A DNA stretch of 64,000 nucleotides from Caldithrix sp964598255 (GCA_964598255.1 CAZRBA010000136.1:1-64000); one strand, 5' to 3'. Positions 8,754-17,926 are shown, numbered from the stretch's first letter. Notes: generated from the letters alone by a model not told the origin. Program-made: numbers and translations.

Positions 8754-10847
8754 TTATCGAACCGTTGCTCTGGCATCAACCGCCAATACTCCGTTCTCCG
8801 TAACGATTAACGGATTCAAATCCATTTCGATAATCTCTTCGTGTTCGGCTAACAGACGACTGAAATTAGCGATTAAATCACTTAATGCTTCCCGATTCAC
8901 TTCTGGCAAGCCACGAAATCCGTTTAACAAAACTTGCGTTTTTAACTCGTCAATCATTTGTTTGGCTTCAACTCGGGTTAGCGGTGCGATGCGAAAGCTC
9001 ACATCCTTTAAGGCTTCTACAAAAATGCCCCCTATGCCAAACATGACCATCGGGCCGAATTGTTCGTCCCGTTTGCCGCCCAAAACCAGTTCCAAGCCGG
9101 AGGGCAATTGCCGCTGGACCATAAAAAGCGGCTCCGTCTCGGCCGGAAGCATGGTGTTGACTTTTTCTTGCATTTGTTTGATTGCACTTAACAATTCACG
9201 TTGAGAGGCAATGCCAAGTTTCACTAACCCGTGTTCCGTTTTGTGTAGAATTTGTTCGTTGGCGATTTTCAAAACAAATTTTCCCGAATGTTGACGCGCA
9301 AATCGTAACAATTCTTCCGCTTCAGAACTTACCGCATGGGGCACCAACGGAATGTGGTATTCGGCCAAGAGCGAAAGCAATGTCAGGGATGGTACTTGCC
9401 CCGAGGCACCCGGCATAACTCTTTTTCCCTTCTTTTCGGGTTCTACCGACGAAATTTCCTCGCGTATCTTTTCCAGATTCGAACGAATTTGCCCGTAGCG
9501 TACCATGGTACCCAAAGCTCTGGCTGCCGATTCCGGATATGAAAACAAAGGCAAGTGAATCCGCTTAAAAATTTCCGTACCCGCGCTTTCATCGCGTTGC
9601 GCCATTAAAACGGGAAGGACGGTTTTATCCGTATTTTTAACAACGGGCTCTAATGACCGCGCAATTAATGCAGGTGTCGTATCGACCGGCGGCTTGACAA
9701 TAATTAAAAGCACGCCATCCACGTTGGAATCTTGCAAAACGATCTCCAGCGCATCACGATACGTATCGTGATTCGCACTGGCAATCATATCCACCGGATT
9801 GCTACAAGCTGCTTCTTCCGGCAGCATTTCGCGAAGTTTTCGCACGGTTTTTTCTTCGAAGCGCGCCAAACGCAACCCTTGCTGTTCCAATGCGTCACTA
9901 GCCAAAATACCCGGGCCTCCGGCATTGGTAATCACCGCGATTTTTTCCCCTTTAGGCAAAGGTTGTGCGGCCAAGGCGCGGGCGGCGTCGAACATTTCTT
10001 GCACGGTTTCCATACGTAAAACACCGCACTGTTTTAAAAATCCGTCCATAATGTATTCGGGATTGGCCAATGCCCCTGTATGGGACGAAGCCGCTTTTTT
10101 TCCGCTTTCGGTACGCCCGGCTTTAATTGCCAATACCGGCTTTTTTAAGGACAATGCCCGGGAGGCTTTTAAAAAAGCCGCCGGATTGTCAATGCTTTCC
10201 AGATAGAGCGTCACAATAAACGTATTGGCATCGTTCTGTAAAAATTCGAGCACATGGTGGTCCGAAATAACGGCTTTGTTTCCGGTACTCACAAAAACGG
10301 AAAACCCCAAATCTGTTTGTGCTGCCAGCTCCATTACGGCCACGCCCAATGCACCGCTTTGCGAAACAAAGGCCACATGACCGATATTGGGTAGTGTGGG
10401 CGAAAAGGTTCCGTTAAATGAAATTTTGGGATCGGTGTTAAAAATGCCCATACAATTAGGGCCCAGCAAATTCATGTCGTAGCGCCGGGCAATTTCAATA
10501 AGTCGCTTTTCCCTTTCGATGCCCTGGCCGCCGATTTCTTTAAATCCCGCGCTAATAACAATGACATTTTGAATCCCGACCTCTCCCAAATTTTCAAGGG
10601 TATCTAAAACAAATTTGTAAGGAAGTAAAATCACCGCCAAATCGGGTTTTTGCGGCAAAGATTGCAAATCGGGATAACAGGCAATTCCCGAAATTTGCTC
10701 TGCTTTCGGGTTGATAATAAAAATTTTGCCGTGATAATGCATCCGTAAAATGGCATCCAAAAACTTTTTTCCGAGCGAGCCTTCCTTGCGCGATACTCCA
10801 ATCAAAGCAAGCGATTGGGGTCTGAATATTTTACTTAAATCGGGCAT
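8754..10847 (-). CDS. ADP-forming acetate/acyl-CoA ligase (acetyl-CoA synthetase), fused alpha-beta type
   Basis: 697 residues. These enzymes turn acyl-CoA, ADP and phosphate into acid, ATP and CoA, an energy-conserving step in fermenting archaea and bacteria. Domain order: CoA-binding Rossmann domain (about 8-125, 'FRPQSLALIGVSRKEGSLG'), succinyl-CoA-ligase-like domains (about 150-460) with the phosphorylated His256 in SSHTGAL, a linker, and an ATP-grasp domain (about 480-690). An upstream in-frame ATG at 10913 would add 22 residues, but AAAGGAG stands eight bases before the ATG at 10847, so I use that. The substrate (acetate, branched or aryl acids) cannot be decided. It heads an apparent operon with the M23 and rhomboid genes, an odd functional mix. 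Confidence 0.9.
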   Translation of the reverse strand: MPDLSKIFRPQSLALIGVSRKEGSLGKKFLDAILRMHYHGKIFIINPKAEQISGIACYPDLQSLPQKPDLAVILLPYKFVLDTLENLGEVGIQNVIVISAGFKEIGGQGIEREKRLIEIARRYDMNLLGPNCMGIFNTDPKISFNGTFSPTLPNIGHVAFVSQSGALGVAVMELAAQTDLGFSVFVSTGNKAVISDHHVLEFLQNDANTFIVTLYLESIDNPAAFLKASRALSLKKPVLAIKAGRTESGKKAASSHTGALANPEYIMDGFLKQCGVLRMETVQEMFDAARALAAQPLPKGEKIAVITNAGGPGILASDALEQQGLRLARFEEKTVRKLREMLPEEAACSNPVDMIASANHDTYRDALEIVLQDSNVDGVLLIIVKPPVDTTPALIARSLEPVVKNTDKTVLPVLMAQRDESAGTEIFKRIHLPLFSYPESAARALGTMVRYGQIRSNLEKIREEISSVEPEKKGKRVMPGASGQVPSLTLLSLLAEYHIPLVPHAVSSEAEELLRFARQHSGKFVLKIANEQILHKTEHGLVKLGIASQRELLSAIKQMQEKVNTMLPAETEPLFMVQRQLPSGLELVLGGKRDEQFGPMVMFGIGGIFVEALKDVSFRIAPLTRVEAKQMIDELKTQVLLNGFRGLPEVNREALSDLIANFSRLLAEHEEIIEMDLNPLIVTENGVLAVDARATVR

Positions 10848-11005
10848 AAGGTTCTCCTTTATTTGCATTGGAATACGACCCGGGAGAAAGCACGTCAAAA
10901 GTCTTTCGCCCAAGCATCTTTAAGACGGAAATATACGGCTTTTAGAGAAGTAGTAAAAGTGTTCGATCAAAAAATTGGGGGTGATTATTCAAAATTCGAT
11001 TTTTT

Positions 11006-11398
11006 TTAGGCATTGGCCAGGGCAGTTTGGATTTCTTCGTGTAATTGCATCAGGTTTATGGGTTTGCGCAAAATACTTTTAATACCCAAACTTCGAATAT
11101 ATTCCAGAGAATATTTTTCCAAATAGGCGCTAATAATAATAATCGGGAAACGTCTCTCGGAATCCAAAACACGTCGGGCAAATTCCAGTCCGTTCATCTC
11201 CGGCATCTCAATATCGACAATGGCAACATCCGGTTTGAATTTTCGCACTATTTCCAGGGCCCGAGCCCCGTTTTCCGCCGTTTCCGTTTTATAACCTTGC
11301 ATTGTTATAAAATCGTTAAGCATTTCGCGTACTTCGGCAGAATCGTCAACGATCAGTACGGATTTCATAGAAACACCATTTTTTGTTGTACTATTCAT
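11006..11398 (-). CDS. Single-domain response regulator (CheY-like)
   Basis: About 130 residues, almost all receiver domain: acidic pair in VLIVDDSAE, phosphorylated Asp in VAIVDIEMPEMNG, Ser switch in IIISAYL, and Lys in LRKPINL. No output domain is present, so it acts by protein contact or in a phosphorelay. The start is uncertain. ATG at 11398, ATG at 11368 (MKSVLIVDD, the most natural receiver start) and a GTG at about 11419 behind GGAG are all possible; I report the middle one. No kinase gene is adjacent. The nearest sensor-type gene in the window is the PAS/GAF protein at 14.3-16.4 kb. Confidence 0.85.
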   Translation of the reverse strand: MNSTTKNGVSMKSVLIVDDSAEVREMLNDFITMQGYKTETAENGARALEIVRKFKPDVAIVDIEMPEMNGLEFARRVLDSERRFPIIIISAYLEKYSLEYIRSLGIKSILRKPINLMQLHEEIQTALANA

Positions 11399-11457
11399 TA
11401 TCCGCTGAGCTTCCACATTAACTCCATAAAATTTATTTAAGGTTCCGGTTAAAAAAT

Positions 11458-11477
11458 ACGCCAATAAATATTGGCGT
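11458..11477. repeat. Inverted repeat upstream of the response regulator
   Basis: ACGCCAATA (11458-11466) and TATTGGCGT (11469-11477) form a perfect 9-bp inverted repeat with a 2-nt centre. Read on the minus strand it is followed by ATTTTTT, so it looks like a terminator or attenuator in the leader of the response regulator gene. Its position in a divergent promoter region also fits an operator. Confidence 0.5.
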
Positions 11478-11508
11478 GTTTCTTTTATCGCCTAAAACAG
11501 TAAAAATA

Positions 11509-11537
11509 TTAGCAAATTTTGTTAAAACTATTATATT
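11509..11537 (+). promoter_or_regulatory. Candidate sigma-70-type promoter for the P1 peptidase gene
   Basis: TTAGCA (11509-11514) and TATATT (11532-11537) are 17 bases apart. The -10 box continues as TATATTTG, which also matches the TAnnTTTG element known from Bacteroidota promoters. It lies about 65 bases upstream of the ATG at 11604. Confidence 0.4.
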
Positions 11538-11603
11538 TGCACTGAATTTGTGCTTTACTGTACATTGGGAGTAAGATATCAAATTTTTTGGATCGGAATT
11601 TGC

Positions 11604-12551
11604 ATGCTTGAATCTGTCAAAATAGGACATTACACCGACCTGACCAACGCAACCGGATGTACGGTTATTGTTCCGCCCGAAGGCAATATTGCCTCTGGCT
11701 GTGCCTTCGGAGCCGCGCCGGGCACGCGCGAAATTGCATTATTGCACCCCGAAAAAAAGATACAGGGAATTCATGCTCTTGTATTAACCGGGGGCAGTGC
11801 TTTTGGTTTGGCCTGCGCTCAAGGTGTGATGGAAGAGTTGGCCCGTATGGGCAAGGGATTTAATACGCGTTTTGGCCCGGTGCCCATTGTTCCCGCAGCC
11901 GTTGTTTATGATAAAAACATAGGCAATGCTCAAGCTTTCCCGAACGCACAGGCAGGCAAGCAGGCTTTTCTTTCTGCTTCTAACAATTTGGATACCATGG
12001 GTAATATTGGCGCCGGTACCGGTGTAAGCATTGGCAAATGGGCCGGACTTCCTTTTGCCATGAAAAGCGGCTTGGGGTTGGCCCAAATCACAAACGGGCC
12101 AATGGAGGTTTTGGCTGTAACCGTACTTAATGCCGTTGGCGATGTACTTGACGGTCAAGGCAATATTTTAGCCGGAGCCCTTAGTACCGACGGACATTTT
12201 TTGGCAGACCGGAATCCGCGTTTGCGCTGGCAGCCCCCGGATGTGGGCCTTAGTGAAAACACCGTATTGTGTGCTGTTTTGACCAATATTAAGCTAAATA
12301 AAAGCGAAGCGCACTACCTCTCTAAACGTGTACATTTGGCCATGGCTCGAAAAATCGTACCTTCGCATACCAGTTTTGACGGTGATGTTTCGTTTGTTAT
12401 CAGCAAACCGAATGTGGAGGCTCCTATCGATTTGGCCTCGGCACTTTTTGCCGAAGTTGTTGAACAATCGATCGAAAATGCTGTAACTTCATGCGAGGGT
12501 ATGTTCGGTTTAAAGGGTTTTAAAGATTTACGGGGAAACCATGATCGCTGA
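11604..12551 (+). CDS. P1/S58-family self-processing peptidase (DmpA / L-aminopeptidase-D-esterase type)
   Basis: 315 residues. The family cleaves N-terminal residues from peptides, D-amino-acid esters or nylon oligomers, and matures by cutting itself before a Thr/Ser nucleophile. Conserved blocks are ATGCTVIVPPEG, ALVLTGGSAFGLAC, GNIGAGTGVSIGK, and FDGDVSFVIS near the end. The likely self-cleavage site is Asn219-Thr220 in SENTVLCAVLTN, matching the family's N-T-x-V-x-x-T pattern. No signal peptide is visible, so it is probably cytoplasmic. An in-frame start at 11550 would add 18 residues with no homology; the ATG at 11604 has only a weak Shine-Dalgarno. It overlaps the next gene by 11 bases. 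Confidence 0.88.
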   Translation: MLESVKIGHYTDLTNATGCTVIVPPEGNIASGCAFGAAPGTREIALLHPEKKIQGIHALVLTGGSAFGLACAQGVMEELARMGKGFNTRFGPVPIVPAAVVYDKNIGNAQAFPNAQAGKQAFLSASNNLDTMGNIGAGTGVSIGKWAGLPFAMKSGLGLAQITNGPMEVLAVTVLNAVGDVLDGQGNILAGALSTDGHFLADRNPRLRWQPPDVGLSENTVLCAVLTNIKLNKSEAHYLSKRVHLAMARKIVPSHTSFDGDVSFVISKPNVEAPIDLASALFAEVVEQSIENAVTSCEGMFGLKGFKDLRGNHDR

Positions 12552-13170
12552 AATACAACACGCCTTAGGCATGGTTAATTTCAGAATCTTTTTATTTAGC
12601 ATCTTGCTATTTTTTGTGGGTTACACAATTGCTCCTTTTATTTACTTCCGACAGATTAAAATTTTATTGGCTTACCCCATGTGGATTGCCCGTAAACTTG
12701 ACAAAATCGCCGCAAAAAACTGGCATCCCGTCCTTTTATTTGTTTTTATTTTTTCCGTTAATTTGGTGTCGTTATTCGTAGATTTAATTTCCGGATATGT
12801 GCCGACTTTGCCTTTTATTTTTGCCGTTTGGACTGGGCTTAACATTGGCGTGGTTACCTATCACACTTTGGAAGGCAAGTTTTATTTTGTTTCTCTACTA
12901 AACCCTGTTGCTCTTTTTGAATTGCCTGCCGCCTTTATTGCGTTTAGCTTGGCCCTTGAATACAATTGTCACTTGTTAAATTGCACCGTTTTCGAACAAC
13001 AAATTACGTCGTTCCTGCCTTATCTGCATAGTTTTGTTATTCTTGTAATACCGCTTTTAGTGCTTGCCGGAATTATCGAAACGTTTGCCATTCGTCTGGC
13101 CCACAGAGTAGAAGAAGAACAAAAAAAAACGGAATCAGATGAAAACGAGGAGAAAAAGCAAGACCGATAA
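12541..13170 (+). CDS. Polytopic membrane protein, SpoIIM/DUF95-like
   Basis: 209 residues with about five hydrophobic segments (near 12-33, 60-85, 88-110, 122-142, 165-190) and a charged Lys/Glu tail. The stretches NPVALFELPAAFIAFSLALEY and LAGIIETFAIRL resemble the paired 'FELP..IFIA' and 'L.E.F..P' signatures of the SpoIIM family, which is widespread in non-sporulating bacteria. The resemblance is partial and I cannot assign a function. The ATG lies inside the last codons of the P1 peptidase gene (overlap of 11 bases), so the two are co-translated. Confidence 0.7.
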   Translation: MIAEIQHALGMVNFRIFLFSILLFFVGYTIAPFIYFRQIKILLAYPMWIARKLDKIAAKNWHPVLLFVFIFSVNLVSLFVDLISGYVPTLPFIFAVWTGLNIGVVTYHTLEGKFYFVSLLNPVALFELPAAFIAFSLALEYNCHLLNCTVFEQQITSFLPYLHSFVILVIPLLVLAGIIETFAIRLAHRVEEEQKKTESDENEEKKQDR

Positions 13171-13205
13171 TACGCTTTTCATGCTAATAATGAGATCGGC
13201 ATTAA

Positions 13206-13820
13206 TTAAGGTAAAACCCCTAATTGGCGGAACTTTTTTTTAAGGTTTTCGCTGCCCTTAAACAAAATGGCAGACATTCCCGCGTTTTTTGCGCCCTGCA
13301 CATTCTCCGGCCGATCATCGATGAACAGACATTCATGCGGAGCAAATCCTACGTTCTCGGCCGCTTTTAAATAACAAATCTTTTCCGGTTTTAAAGCGCC
13401 TATTTCAAAGGAAAGGGTAGGGTTTTCGACGGATTGCAAAAAGGGAAAATGCTGCAAACAATAATGCCAATGTAGCGGATCGGTATCAGAGAGAAGACCT
13501 ACCGGAAATCGTTTTTTTACTTGCCAAAACAAATCTTCCATTTCGGGAATCGAGGCAAAAACCGAACACCACTTTTGCTTAAATGTTTCAAAATCTGCGT
13601 GGATGCGAAGATTTTTACAATATGCCCGAAAAAATTCCGTCGTTGATATGCGTCCCGTATTGTAATCGCGAAATAGCGGGTCTTCAAATGCAGAGGCTAA
13701 AATTTGCTCCATATCGTTTCCGCTGACTTTTATTCCGAAAAAAGAAAGATTCTCCGGGTTAAAGGTCACATCTACCAGCACACGTCCTAAATCGAAAATA
13801 ATGGCCCGAATTTCGCTCAT
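13206..13820 (-). CDS. HAD-superfamily phosphatase (subfamily IA, YihX-like)
   Basis: 204 residues. Motif I is IIFDLGRVLVD, with nucleophile Asp10 and Gly in place of the usual second Asp, the form seen in YihX-type sugar-phosphate phosphatases (FDLGNVIVD). Motif II is LLSDTDPLH, motif III is the Lys of GALKPEKICYL, and motif IV is FIDDRPENVQGA. A helical cap follows residue 20. It probably dephosphorylates a small sugar phosphate such as glucose 1-phosphate, but the substrate is not readable. It is the last gene of a minus-strand group with the degenerate ATPase-like protein and PAS sensor, about 50 bases behind the former. Confidence 0.88.
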   Translation of the reverse strand: MSEIRAIIFDLGRVLVDVTFNPENLSFFGIKVSGNDMEQILASAFEDPLFRDYNTGRISTTEFFRAYCKNLRIHADFETFKQKWCSVFASIPEMEDLFWQVKKRFPVGLLSDTDPLHWHYCLQHFPFLQSVENPTLSFEIGALKPEKICYLKAAENVGFAPHECLFIDDRPENVQGAKNAGMSAILFKGSENLKKKFRQLGVLP

Positions 13821-13871
13821 TCATCCCCCGCGATTGTTCTAACATTGAAAACCGATATAATTCGGTTCTGC

Positions 13872-14237
13872 TTATTTCTGAAAATAGATTTTTATTTGTA
13901 CAAAGCTACCTTGTTGATTTTGCAATTCATAACGAGCGGCATATTGCCGTAACACATCGTTAACGGTTTCGGAAATGGCGGGTAATGTTTCGTTTTGCGA
14001 ATAAGCTAAAAGTGAAAGCAAATAATGATCTTGCATTAAATCCAACCCAACCTGAATGGGATGATTGGTAAGTTGCTTTAAATAGTTAAAAAAATAATTC
14101 AGCACTTTTACCAAGGGTTTGGCATCGGATACCTGCAAAATACAGCCCTCATCCAAAATAAGATTTGCCGAAAGTTCTTTTTGATCCACCATAAACTTAA
14201 TTAATGATTTAAGATCGATTCGCTGGGTATCGGGCAT
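13872..14237 (-). CDS. Small protein resembling a degenerate histidine-kinase ATPase domain
   Basis: 121 residues. The order of elements recalls a HATPase_c domain: DAKPLVKVLNYFFNYLKQLT resembles the N-box helix ('DxxxLxqvLxNLlxNAxK'), and the closing GSFVQIKIYFQK resembles the last strand. The ATP-binding G1 and G2 glycine boxes are absent, so it should not bind ATP in the usual way. The ATG at 14237 follows GGGAGG by four bases. It lies 59 bases downstream of the PAS/GAF sensor gene, whose own ATPase domain also looks degenerate, so a heteromeric partner is possible. This reading is from pattern only; it could be an unrelated alpha/beta protein. Confidence 0.55.
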   Translation of the reverse strand: MPDTQRIDLKSLIKFMVDQKELSANLILDEGCILQVSDAKPLVKVLNYFFNYLKQLTNHPIQVGLDLMQDHYLLSLLAYSQNETLPAISETVNDVLRQYAARYELQNQQGSFVQIKIYFQK

Positions 14238-14296
14238 ACGGCCTCCCAAAATTAAATAATCGTTTGTTAAACTATGTTAAATGAAAAACTCGATTT

Positions 14297-16354
14297 TTAA
14301 CGCACCTCATCCTCATCGGGAACATTAGGCGTGTAAAGACTTTTTTTAAAAACCATCTCACAGGTAATACCTTCGTGCTTTTGAGATTCAATACGGAATT
14401 CTCCGGAAAGTAGTTCTACCATTCGCCGAATCATGAACAGATCCAAAAAATCGGGATCCGAGCTGGGAATCGCCGCCCTGTCGGCTCCGTTTAAGGCTTG
14501 CAAAACGGGCTCGGCTAAGCCTTGTCCGTTATCTTTAAGGGTAATAACCAACCTCCCGTCATCATCCACAGTACTGATGATGCGTAAAATCGGCGCCCGA
14601 AATTCGGAAGTATGACGTACAATAAATTTAATAAGTCCGTTAAGAATGTCCCTTAAAATATCCGGATCAATGTAAACATCCTGTACTTCCAGATAGATGT
14701 GCGTGCGAATATCTTTTAAAATAGCCGCGTGCTCATCCGTTAAAGACTGAATTAAGCGCACCAAATTTACGGCCTTAAAGGTTACCTGAATGGAATGTAA
14801 CGAAAGATAATGTTCCCAAAAAGTTAAGATGTTATTCAGTTCGGTTAACACCTTATCCTGATTTTGTTCTCCGTTCGTTTTTGCCGGATGTTCGTCGGAG
14901 CCTGCAGATCGGTCTCCTAATTGCGTTAAATATTGCCGCAACACGGGAAAAACTAAATTGGGAATTGTGGACAAATCGTTATGCAAACGTTTTATTTCTT
15001 CCGCTTGCCGGGCGTTCAGGCCCTGTAAACGATGAATGGTTTGACGCGCACTGTATTCTTGCGTAATGTCTTCGATGTGCATCAAAACGGAATCGGGCGC
15101 CACATAAGCCAGTTTGATCGATAAATAATTGGGATGGTCCTTAACGGGAGATGTGGATTTGATTTGGGTTTCAATCGAAATTTCATTTTCATAGCATTCA
15201 CGCAGCAAATCAACCAGTTCCGGCAAATTTGCATAAATTTCGCCTGCCTTATGTCCTAACAACCCCCCTATTTTGCCATAAGAAGAGGCCAAAGCCATGT
15301 CGTTGTAATCGATCAAAATAAAATCATCACCGCTTTTTTGCCAGGTATAGGTAGGAATGGGAATGCTTTCGTATTGGGCCCGCAACCTTCGTTCATTGCG
15401 TTTTAATTCCGCAACCTGCCCAATGGTTTTCTGCTCAAGATCCAATATTCTTTCCTGAAAATTTTCAACCAAACGGCTTTGCTGGAGAAAAAAAGCCAGT
15501 AGCCGACCAACATTCGACAGAAATTCCTTGTCGTTATCTTCCAGGTTAAAATTTCCCTTTGAATACAAACTCAATGAACCGATCGGCTCGTTTTCGAACA
15601 TTAAGGGAATTAAAATGGCGGTTTTCATTTTGTGCTTTTTAATTAACAACGAAGCCAATTTGACATTTTGATTATAAATACTCAAATCGTCGATAACCAT
15701 CACTTTGCCTTGTTTGGCCTCTGCAATATGAATAAGATGTTTCAGAGAAATGTGATTTTCGGCGTGGTAGAACAAAGCCTGTTCAAATTTGGCACTTACC
15801 ACTTCGGCCCGCTGGTGTTCAAAATCATACATTAAAACTAAACCGCCGTGCGCTCCCACCATCTTGCCCAATTTTTTTAAAGCCACATTGGCAATTTGTT
15901 CGGTTGTTTGCGCTTTCTGCAGTTCGGCATGTAATTTTAAAAAGATTTCGAATTGTTTTTTTTTGATTTCTAATTTTTGCCGACTTTCAAAATAACGGGT
16001 AACATCTACACCCACCGCCCAGGTATGCCATCCTGGAATCGCAAATATATCGGATAAATTTGACCAGCTAATTGTTTTTTGCAACCCGTTCTTTGTTTGC
16101 AGTTTCATTTCCCAATTACGGAAATTATTGCCTTTTTTCGACCATAAATTCAGCAATTTATTGCGATAGGTAGGATCAGGGTAAAGTAATTCCAACCAAT
16201 GCGGATTCCCGATTATTTCGCGGGCCGAATATCCGGTTATCCTTTCGCATTCTTTATTCCAAAAAATAATATTGCCCTGCTCATCCAAAGCATCGATGCA
16301 AATGGGCATATTACGCAGTATTTCTTTAAAAACGGTTCCGTTAAAATGTTTCAA
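14297..16354 (-). CDS. PAS-GAF-PAS sensor protein with atypical histidine-kinase core
   Basis: 685 residues, no membrane segment, so cytoplasmic. Order: PAS (about 10-125, 'NIIFWNKECERITGYSAREIIG' type), coiled linker, GAF (about 145-295), PAS (about 325-440), a helical segment, and a HATPase_c-like end (about 560-675). G1 is clear (DNGQGL), but the N-box is reduced (NGLIKFIV, lacking the second Asn) and no G2 GxGLG motif is seen. The only H-box-like site is RLHNDLSTIPN, unlike the usual HELRTPL. Autokinase activity is therefore doubtful. It starts with TTG at 16354 behind AAGGA. Neighbours are the degenerate ATPase-like gene and, 2.9 kb further on, a stand-alone receiver that could be its partner. 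Confidence 0.8.
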   Translation of the reverse strand: MKHFNGTVFKEILRNMPICIDALDEQGNIIFWNKECERITGYSAREIIGNPHWLELLYPDPTYRNKLLNLWSKKGNNFRNWEMKLQTKNGLQKTISWSNLSDIFAIPGWHTWAVGVDVTRYFESRQKLEIKKKQFEIFLKLHAELQKAQTTEQIANVALKKLGKMVGAHGGLVLMYDFEHQRAEVVSAKFEQALFYHAENHISLKHLIHIAEAKQGKVMVIDDLSIYNQNVKLASLLIKKHKMKTAILIPLMFENEPIGSLSLYSKGNFNLEDNDKEFLSNVGRLLAFFLQQSRLVENFQERILDLEQKTIGQVAELKRNERRLRAQYESIPIPTYTWQKSGDDFILIDYNDMALASSYGKIGGLLGHKAGEIYANLPELVDLLRECYENEISIETQIKSTSPVKDHPNYLSIKLAYVAPDSVLMHIEDITQEYSARQTIHRLQGLNARQAEEIKRLHNDLSTIPNLVFPVLRQYLTQLGDRSAGSDEHPAKTNGEQNQDKVLTELNNILTFWEHYLSLHSIQVTFKAVNLVRLIQSLTDEHAAILKDIRTHIYLEVQDVYIDPDILRDILNGLIKFIVRHTSEFRAPILRIISTVDDDGRLVITLKDNGQGLAEPVLQALNGADRAAIPSSDPDFLDLFMIRRMVELLSGEFRIESQKHEGITCEMVFKKSLYTPNVPDEDEVR

Positions 16355-16670
16355 GTATTAAAATCCTTAAAAAATAGCATCCAAATTTTATACGTAAAAG
16401 ATAATTCAATTCCCACTTCGATTCAAATTTTCGGCATAAATCCGCTTCTCTTTTGATTTTATTTATACAATGGGTTTAACCGATTCCGTTTTGCATTTTA
16501 TATTTATCCGCACGGCTCACTGATCAAAAAACGGGAGGCTGGTGCCTGATTTTCGGGAAAATGCGATTGCCTTATTTATCCTTTTGGTTTTAGGTGTACC
16601 GAAAATCTGTTTCGCATTCCATCGCTAAATTGTTTAATTTTGATTTTCCTGATTTTATCTTGAGGATTCT
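16355..16670. other. Divergent intergenic region
   Basis: About 316 bases between the PAS/GAF sensor (leftward) and the flavoprotein (rightward). It is AT-rich and should hold both promoters. A small inverted repeat (ATTTTC-GG-GAAAAT, 16549-16562) is the only structure I noticed; no gene is visible. Confidence 0.45.
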
Positions 16671-17852
16671 ATGAAATACGATGTCATTATTGTAGGCGCC
16701 GGACCGGCCGGAAGTGCCGCGGCACAACTATTAGCCAAACAACACTTCAATGTTCTGTTGCTGGATCGCACTTCTTTTCCCCGTGAAAAAATTTGCGGAG
16801 ACGGTTTGACTCCTGGAGCAACCGAATTGCTAAACACTTTGGGCGTATTGCAAAATTTATCCGAGCATCAACGTTATCCCATTCAAGCCATCCGTTTTGC
16901 CACACCCCGAATGCAAATACTCGACGTACCGTTTACCTCGCGCCATAAAACGGGTAACTTTTTGGTGATCCCCAGAAAAATATTGGATCAGGTTCTTTTG
17001 CAAAAAGCCATTGAAAGCGGCGCCCATTTTGAGATTGGGACCGTCCAAAATGTGATTCGGCAGGACGATCGGGTGGTGGGATGTGAAATCCGGGCTTACG
17101 GACAGTTGCAAAAGCGCTACGCTAAAATCGTAATCGGTGCGGACGGGGCCTCCTCTGTTGTTGCCCGCGTACTTAATAAACATAAAGTGGATGCGCGGCA
17201 CCGTTTTTTGGCCATTCGGTCGTATGTAAAAGGATTTGAAACTTTGCCCGGATTGGTTGAATTTTATTGGACCAACGAATTGAAACCCGGGTATTTTTGG
17301 ATCTTTCCACTAAATGAAAACGAAGCGAATATCGGGCTTGGGTTACCGGCCGATTTGTATTTAAAAAGCAATTTTAGGTTAAAAGAACGGTTCCGTTCTT
17401 ATTTAGACCGTCCCATATTTGCCCGACGCAAGTTACCTGATTTTCAAATATCAGAGCCCCAGTCATGGCCTATTCCATTGGCCGGAGTTAAAGAATTCCA
17501 TCGCGTATTTAACGGGGCCATGCTTGTTGGTGACGCCGGTTACTGGGTAGATCCGTTAAGCGGCGAGGGAATTCACAATGCTTTGCAAACGGGAGTTTTT
17601 GCCGCCCGAGTTGCGGCCAAAGCTTTGCGTGCCGGTAGGTTCGACCGCCAGTTTTTACAAGAATATGAACAATTGTGTCAAAAAAAACTGGGGGGCGTTA
17701 TTCGACGTTCTTCCCTGTTTATTTGGGGAATGCGCCATTTACCCTGGCTGCTTGAAGGGTATTTTTGGCTAGCACGCCACAATCCTTTGGCATTTCAAAA
17801 GTTTTTTAGCAATTTATCCCATGACTTTAAATTTGAATTTAAAAAAGACTGA
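16671..17852 (+). CDS. Geranylgeranyl reductase-family FAD-dependent oxidoreductase
   Basis: 393 residues. The FAD-binding Rossmann motif GAGPAGSAAA starts at residue 9. KICGDGLTPGA is the family's substrate-side signature, and the second FAD motif LVGDAGYWVDPLSGEGIHNA is near residue 285. Members reduce isoprenoid chains of menaquinone, lipids or chlorophyll side chains, or are uncharacterised in anaerobes. With a polyprenyl synthase in the window, a role in quinone or lipid tail saturation is possible but not shown. TGAGGA precedes the ATG. It is a single-gene unit closed by a strong terminator. Confidence 0.88.
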   Translation: MKYDVIIVGAGPAGSAAAQLLAKQHFNVLLLDRTSFPREKICGDGLTPGATELLNTLGVLQNLSEHQRYPIQAIRFATPRMQILDVPFTSRHKTGNFLVIPRKILDQVLLQKAIESGAHFEIGTVQNVIRQDDRVVGCEIRAYGQLQKRYAKIVIGADGASSVVARVLNKHKVDARHRFLAIRSYVKGFETLPGLVEFYWTNELKPGYFWIFPLNENEANIGLGLPADLYLKSNFRLKERFRSYLDRPIFARRKLPDFQISEPQSWPIPLAGVKEFHRVFNGAMLVGDAGYWVDPLSGEGIHNALQTGVFAARVAAKALRAGRFDRQFLQEYEQLCQKKLGGVIRRSSLFIWGMRHLPWLLEGYFWLARHNPLAFQKFFSNLSHDFKFEFKKD

Positions 17853-17880
17853 CGGATTTTCAATGTGGGGTTTCAATTAA

Positions 17881-17911
17881 AAAGAGCCGGTTAGCAAAAC
17901 CGGCTCTTTTT
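17881..17911. terminator. Bidirectional terminator between the flavoprotein and redox-signalling operon
   Basis: AAAGAGCCGGTT (17881-17892) pairs with AACCGGCTCTTT (17898-17909), 5-nt loop, flanked by A and T runs. It ends both convergent transcripts. Confidence 0.85.
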
Positions 17912-17926
17912 GTTGTGCCTTTTTTA

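Noticed and set aside
8273..8810. Plus-strand frames inside the M23 peptidase gene
   Set aside because: They are shadows of the minus-strand gene, which has a signal peptide and intact zinc motifs.
13872..14237. Frameshifted end of the PAS/GAF sensor
   Set aside because: The sensor already has its own C-terminal ATPase-like domain and stop, and the small gene has a separate strong ribosome site.
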